From contig CM061244.1 in the NCBI GenBank assembly GCA_030848705.1, positions 112,145,111 to 112,209,110 on the forward strand: 64,000 nt of DNA. The letters are read 5' to 3'. Both the position numbers and the translations under genes were made by a program. Under the pieces are notes generated by a model, which saw only the letters and a list, made by a program, of their open reading frames with translations, ran no database searches and was not told the DNA's origin. Of this stretch, positions 60,701 to 64,000 are shown one piece after another; the stretch's first letter is position 1; each line of letters opens with the position of its first letter. This DNA comes from Heracleum sosnowskyi. Taxonomy: Eukaryota > Streptophyta > Magnoliopsida > Apiales > Apiaceae.

Positions 60701-61377
60701 TCTAAACCCAAACCCCCTCCTGTAATAAATTCTGATGCGTCTCCGTGATGTACAGATGTTAATATTTAATCTATCCATATTTGTTCTAGTGGGTACATAT
60801 ATGTTGACTTAGTTTCTTGGTGGTGAATGTTTTAGCCCCGCCATGTGTGTCCAAGTGTACCATGTAATTGGAGGACATACGAGGAACACAAACATTCAGG
60901 TTAGGAACTTGCATAAATAATTTGTAACAGTAGCTATAGAGGGTAATTCTTATTTTAGAAGAAAATATAGAAAACTATTTTTTTGTTCTTTCATTTGAAC
61001 ACCAGTATCATACCATGTTCCGTATGCTCCCACCTATCCCTTTTATTGTTGTATATTGGTTTGAGATATACTTCATACTATATTAATATAGTCATCATAG
61101 GAGCTAATGAAAGATTTGCATCCTGTAGAAAAAAGTGGAGTGATTCTGTTTAGGAAGAAAGATTTGTCTTCTTGATATATTTAAACTTAACTCATTGTAA
61201 GAATGTATTTGAGGCTTGGAAGTTGGAGAATAGACAATTTTTCGTGCAGGCCTTGGGGCTTCAATGGTAGTTAGTATTCTTGAAATAAATTCTAATTCTG
61301 GACCACCTCGGATTATATATTTTAATGCGTCTCCGTGATGTACTGATGTTGTAACATGTTATCCATCCATATATGTT
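57755..61377. repeat. Cluster of ~0.45 kb repeats, second copy
   Basis: Counterpart of 43068-46690 at an offset of 14,687. The minus-strand frames at 57972-58160 and 60527-60778 are identical to their first-copy partners. Confidence 0.7.
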
Positions 61378-61471
61378 ATAGTTAGTATATGTAATGGATC
61401 TCGCTTTCTTGTTTAAATTTTTTGGTTGGTTTGGTAGCCATAGATGTTATTAGAGTTAGTTTCTGACTGCC

Positions 61472-62277
61472 ATAATTTTTTAATTAGAACTGCATAACAT
61501 TGGAGAGCCGTTGACAAACAAGCTGTCAAAGTTTCTCCATCGTAATACAGAAAAATATTTCCGGCTAATTTCACAAGTTTCTTCATATTGATCGGTATTG
61601 TATAGTTGTGATGAGCATTAAGCATTCTGGTCCAAGTACAATAACAATTTCGATACGAGTACACACAACCATTATTAGGGCACACTATTGATGAAAATAA
61701 ACAAAGGTATGTTATAATTTGTCAATTTGAAGCTCAAAACCAGAACATTAATGGAGTCTTACAAACAAGCTTATACATGTAGCTTACTGAATGAAGAAAA
61801 TGAAGAAGACTATCATCTCACTACTAGTTACTGATTACATGCACTCTCTACACATACTACACAAAATATAACTGAATGAATTTGAAAGATGCATTGTTCT
61901 GTGTTTATAATTTCATTGCTGTACCTTCAAAACTTTCAGTAGACACACCGACAATCAACCACTTCCCACTTCTCTGTTCAAGTAATCCACAAACATCCTT
62001 TTTGTGCTGTTGGCATCTTTAGGCGGAGGTGTCAACTTTATAAAAGTTCGTCTTATTCTGCGCAGTTCCAGTAAGCCAACTGATCTCGTGAGACTGATGG
62101 TCGGTAAATCTGGACCGAGAGATAGTCCATTCACATTTCCTCCCATTGCCAGAGATTGAGCTTCCACTATGGTATTCGTGACATCCTGGTTAGCCTTGTT
62201 TATTTCATACAGGGAGTTAGCCACTGGAAAACGTGCACCCTGTGTTGCTATAGTTGGATGCAAAAAAGCATCTCTTT
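61472..62277 (-). pseudogene. Truncated DRL1/KTI12 copy, second duplicate
   Basis: Counterpart of 46785-47590, with the same open frame (61955-62263) and the same deletion and truncation. It shows that the DRL1 fragment was captured before the 14.7 kb tandem duplication. Confidence 0.85.
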
Positions 62278-62521
62278 GTTGTATCAGTTATCTGCTCGGG
62301 CAAATGTTTTTACTCTCGACCTGATTTAGTTTTTTTTATCAGTTCCTCTGTGTAAAGTTACTTCTCTTATGGTACTTGTGGAAAATTCTACATCCTTTTT
62401 GAAGCAGCTCCTAATTTGTCAAGTGTTGCGATTAACAACCATGTATGTCTTACATAGTATCTTTATTATGTACATTTATTGTCACATTAGTACCAAATTG
62501 ATTCTTTCTTTCACTTTGCAG

Positions 62522-62594
62522 GCCAATATTTAATGTTTCAAGCAATCTTACTGTTGAAGAGTAGCTAGGAACAACGGGTTTTGCGCTTCAAAAA
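62522..62594 (+). pseudogene. Exon fossil, second copy
   Basis: Identical to the block at 47835-47907, with the same splice-like borders and in-frame TAG. Family unknown. Confidence 0.35.
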
Positions 62595-64000
62595 GTAAGT
62601 AGATATATGCTTCTCATTATTCAACTCGTCTTAGTTGCATATTTATTTGTTGGATTTATGCGAGTGTCTCAGTTGTTAAGAAAATATGATATTTGAATAT
62701 GTCTTTGTCCAGCAGTTATTTTAAATTTTAATGAGATAAATTTCATTGGTTCGGTCAGTGTCATACCTAATAGGGTGTGGATGTATTTAAATTCTCTACA
62801 AAGAGGAGGTTCTTGACTTCAATTTTATATCTGAATATGTGAACATTTTGAATGCTATTGATTCTGGTTACAATAATTATGACCAAGTAAAACAGTTAAG
62901 GTTGTACATGTACTTAATATGTCATTACACACTTGTAATAGCAACCATTAACTATGTTCGTGATTAAACTTGAAGTTACATTGCAAACCATGCGTAGAAA
63001 TATTAAAAAAAATTATAAACTTTTAACTTTTGTGAATCATCAAAATCCCCTGCTTTTTAAAAATATTTATGTGTATCTGCTAATAGGAAAGAAGAACCAT
63101 GAGGCATTTAATAAACTTTCACTTGCGCACTTTGTTTAATTTTTACTTTCAACTTATAACGGTTTAATGTGTATATGTCGTAAGTTTGATTTGAAAGACT
63201 GCAGTGGAGTCCTCTATCCTGTTCAAGTTTGTCGAGGTAATTTTCTTTAGGGTGCATATCCAAGTAACTGGATACTTAATTTCCTTGGTAAAAGTACAAA
63301 ACATGAATTTTCCTTTCTTATTTGATGTCAGAATTACTGGCTTGATTTCATAAAACTGACAATAAAATAAGAATACATACAATTCCTTTGTCATCGACAA
63401 TGATAGCCTCCACAATTAGTTGCCATTTGGTTATAAAACACCAAATAAACAGACCCAAGGATTGGACGGCGTAGAAATAAGTAAATGAATGATTTGAATA
63501 CCTTATTGACTTTTGTATTTAAGTTCAAGATATGTTCACCCAACTTCAATCACTTTCAAAACTTATTCATCACCAAATGTGAAAACGGTTGCATGAGCTG
63601 CTATTGCCTTAAACTCGTTTTCCTCCCCAACTGTTGCAAGGAGGTGGATGCATTATAATTATATTAATCTCTATGATTAAGAGTACTAGTCTATAAATTA
63701 TGATTATGTTACTTTCTATGATTTTATCCATTTAGAATTGCTTTTCAGTTGTAGACAAATAAATATAATCCATAGCTAATAAAAATAGTGTACTTGACTA
63801 CTTGTCAAATAGTATAGACATTTTATCTATGGCAGGCTTGGGATAAAAAAGATATACTGGACAACAAATTAGTGAAATTAGAGATTTCTGGACATTAGGT
63901 TTTACTCTTGAATATATGTGTGATCAGGTACCACAGGTTTTAAGTTATTATTTTTTTGTTTTTAAGTAATGTAATATAAATGACATTTTATTTTTGCTAC

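Larger units (their letters stand above)
55791..64000. repeat. Second copy of the 14.7 kb tandem duplication (5' 8.2 kb)
   Basis: Matches 41093-49313 nearly base for base and runs off the window. It starts at taaaattcatacacacacga, joined directly to the unrelated 3' end of the first unit (cctcaacaga at 55781-55790). Contents repeat the first copy: tandem array with telomere-like motif, exon-like cassettes, repeat cluster, truncated DRL1 copy and exon fossil. Confidence 0.9.

Noticed and set aside
41093..64000. Reading the two 8.2 kb copies as giant LTRs of one element
   Set aside because: They do not have TG...CA ends, primer site or purine tract, and the start lies inside a tandem array. 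A tandem duplication explains the join at 55790/55791 directly.

Overview
The window is nuclear DNA from a flowering plant, most likely a eudicot. The genes have many short exons with canonical plant splice sites, the families are plant-type (14-3-3, QUA2-like pectin methyltransferase, DRL1/KTI12), and the AT-rich intergenic DNA is full of MITEs, SINE-like pieces and nested LTR retrotransposons. The species cannot be fixed from the sequence alone.

Positions 1-17.6 kb are gene-rich. In order: an EAF7/MRGBP-like NuA4 subunit gene (+, 5 exons, 39-3251); a 14-3-3 gene (-, 7 exons, 4203-6780); a Golgi QUA2-like methyltransferase gene (-, 8 exons, 7972-11772) that has a one-base phase conflict at one junction; and an intron-free DRL1/KTI12 coding region (-, 14051-14959) with a probable 2.5 kb 5'UTR intron. 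That intron holds a three-copy repeat and a stranded DUF789 gene fragment. These are housekeeping genes (chromatin, phosphoprotein signalling, cell wall, Elongator/tRNA modification). They share no pathway and nothing suggests an operon or cluster.

Positions 17.6-40.6 kb are mobile-element territory. They hold two SINE-like pieces, a PIF/Harbinger-like MITE split by a 1.6 kb solo LTR (5-bp target duplication), and an Athila-like Ty3/Gypsy remnant (LTR 26857-28664, pol 38780-40594, minus strand). A complete 7.7 kb non-autonomous LTR element (29998-37701, target duplication GATTG) is nested in that remnant. The nested element has no gag-pol, carries an antisense coding remnant, and is studded with a palindromic CG-rich motif.

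Positions 40.6-64 kb are dominated by a very recent large tandem duplication. The sequence from 41093 recurs almost base for base from 55791 to the end of the window, so the unit is about 14.7 kb and the second copy runs off the window. The unit carries a tandem array near a telomere-like motif, a tandemly repeated exon-like cassette, a cluster of 0.45 kb repeats, a truncated DRL1 copy with an open frame, exon fossils, a decayed minus-strand gene, and a small two-exon gene for a possible mitochondrial membrane protein with broken copies behind it. No CRISPR, rRNA or intact tRNA gene was seen.
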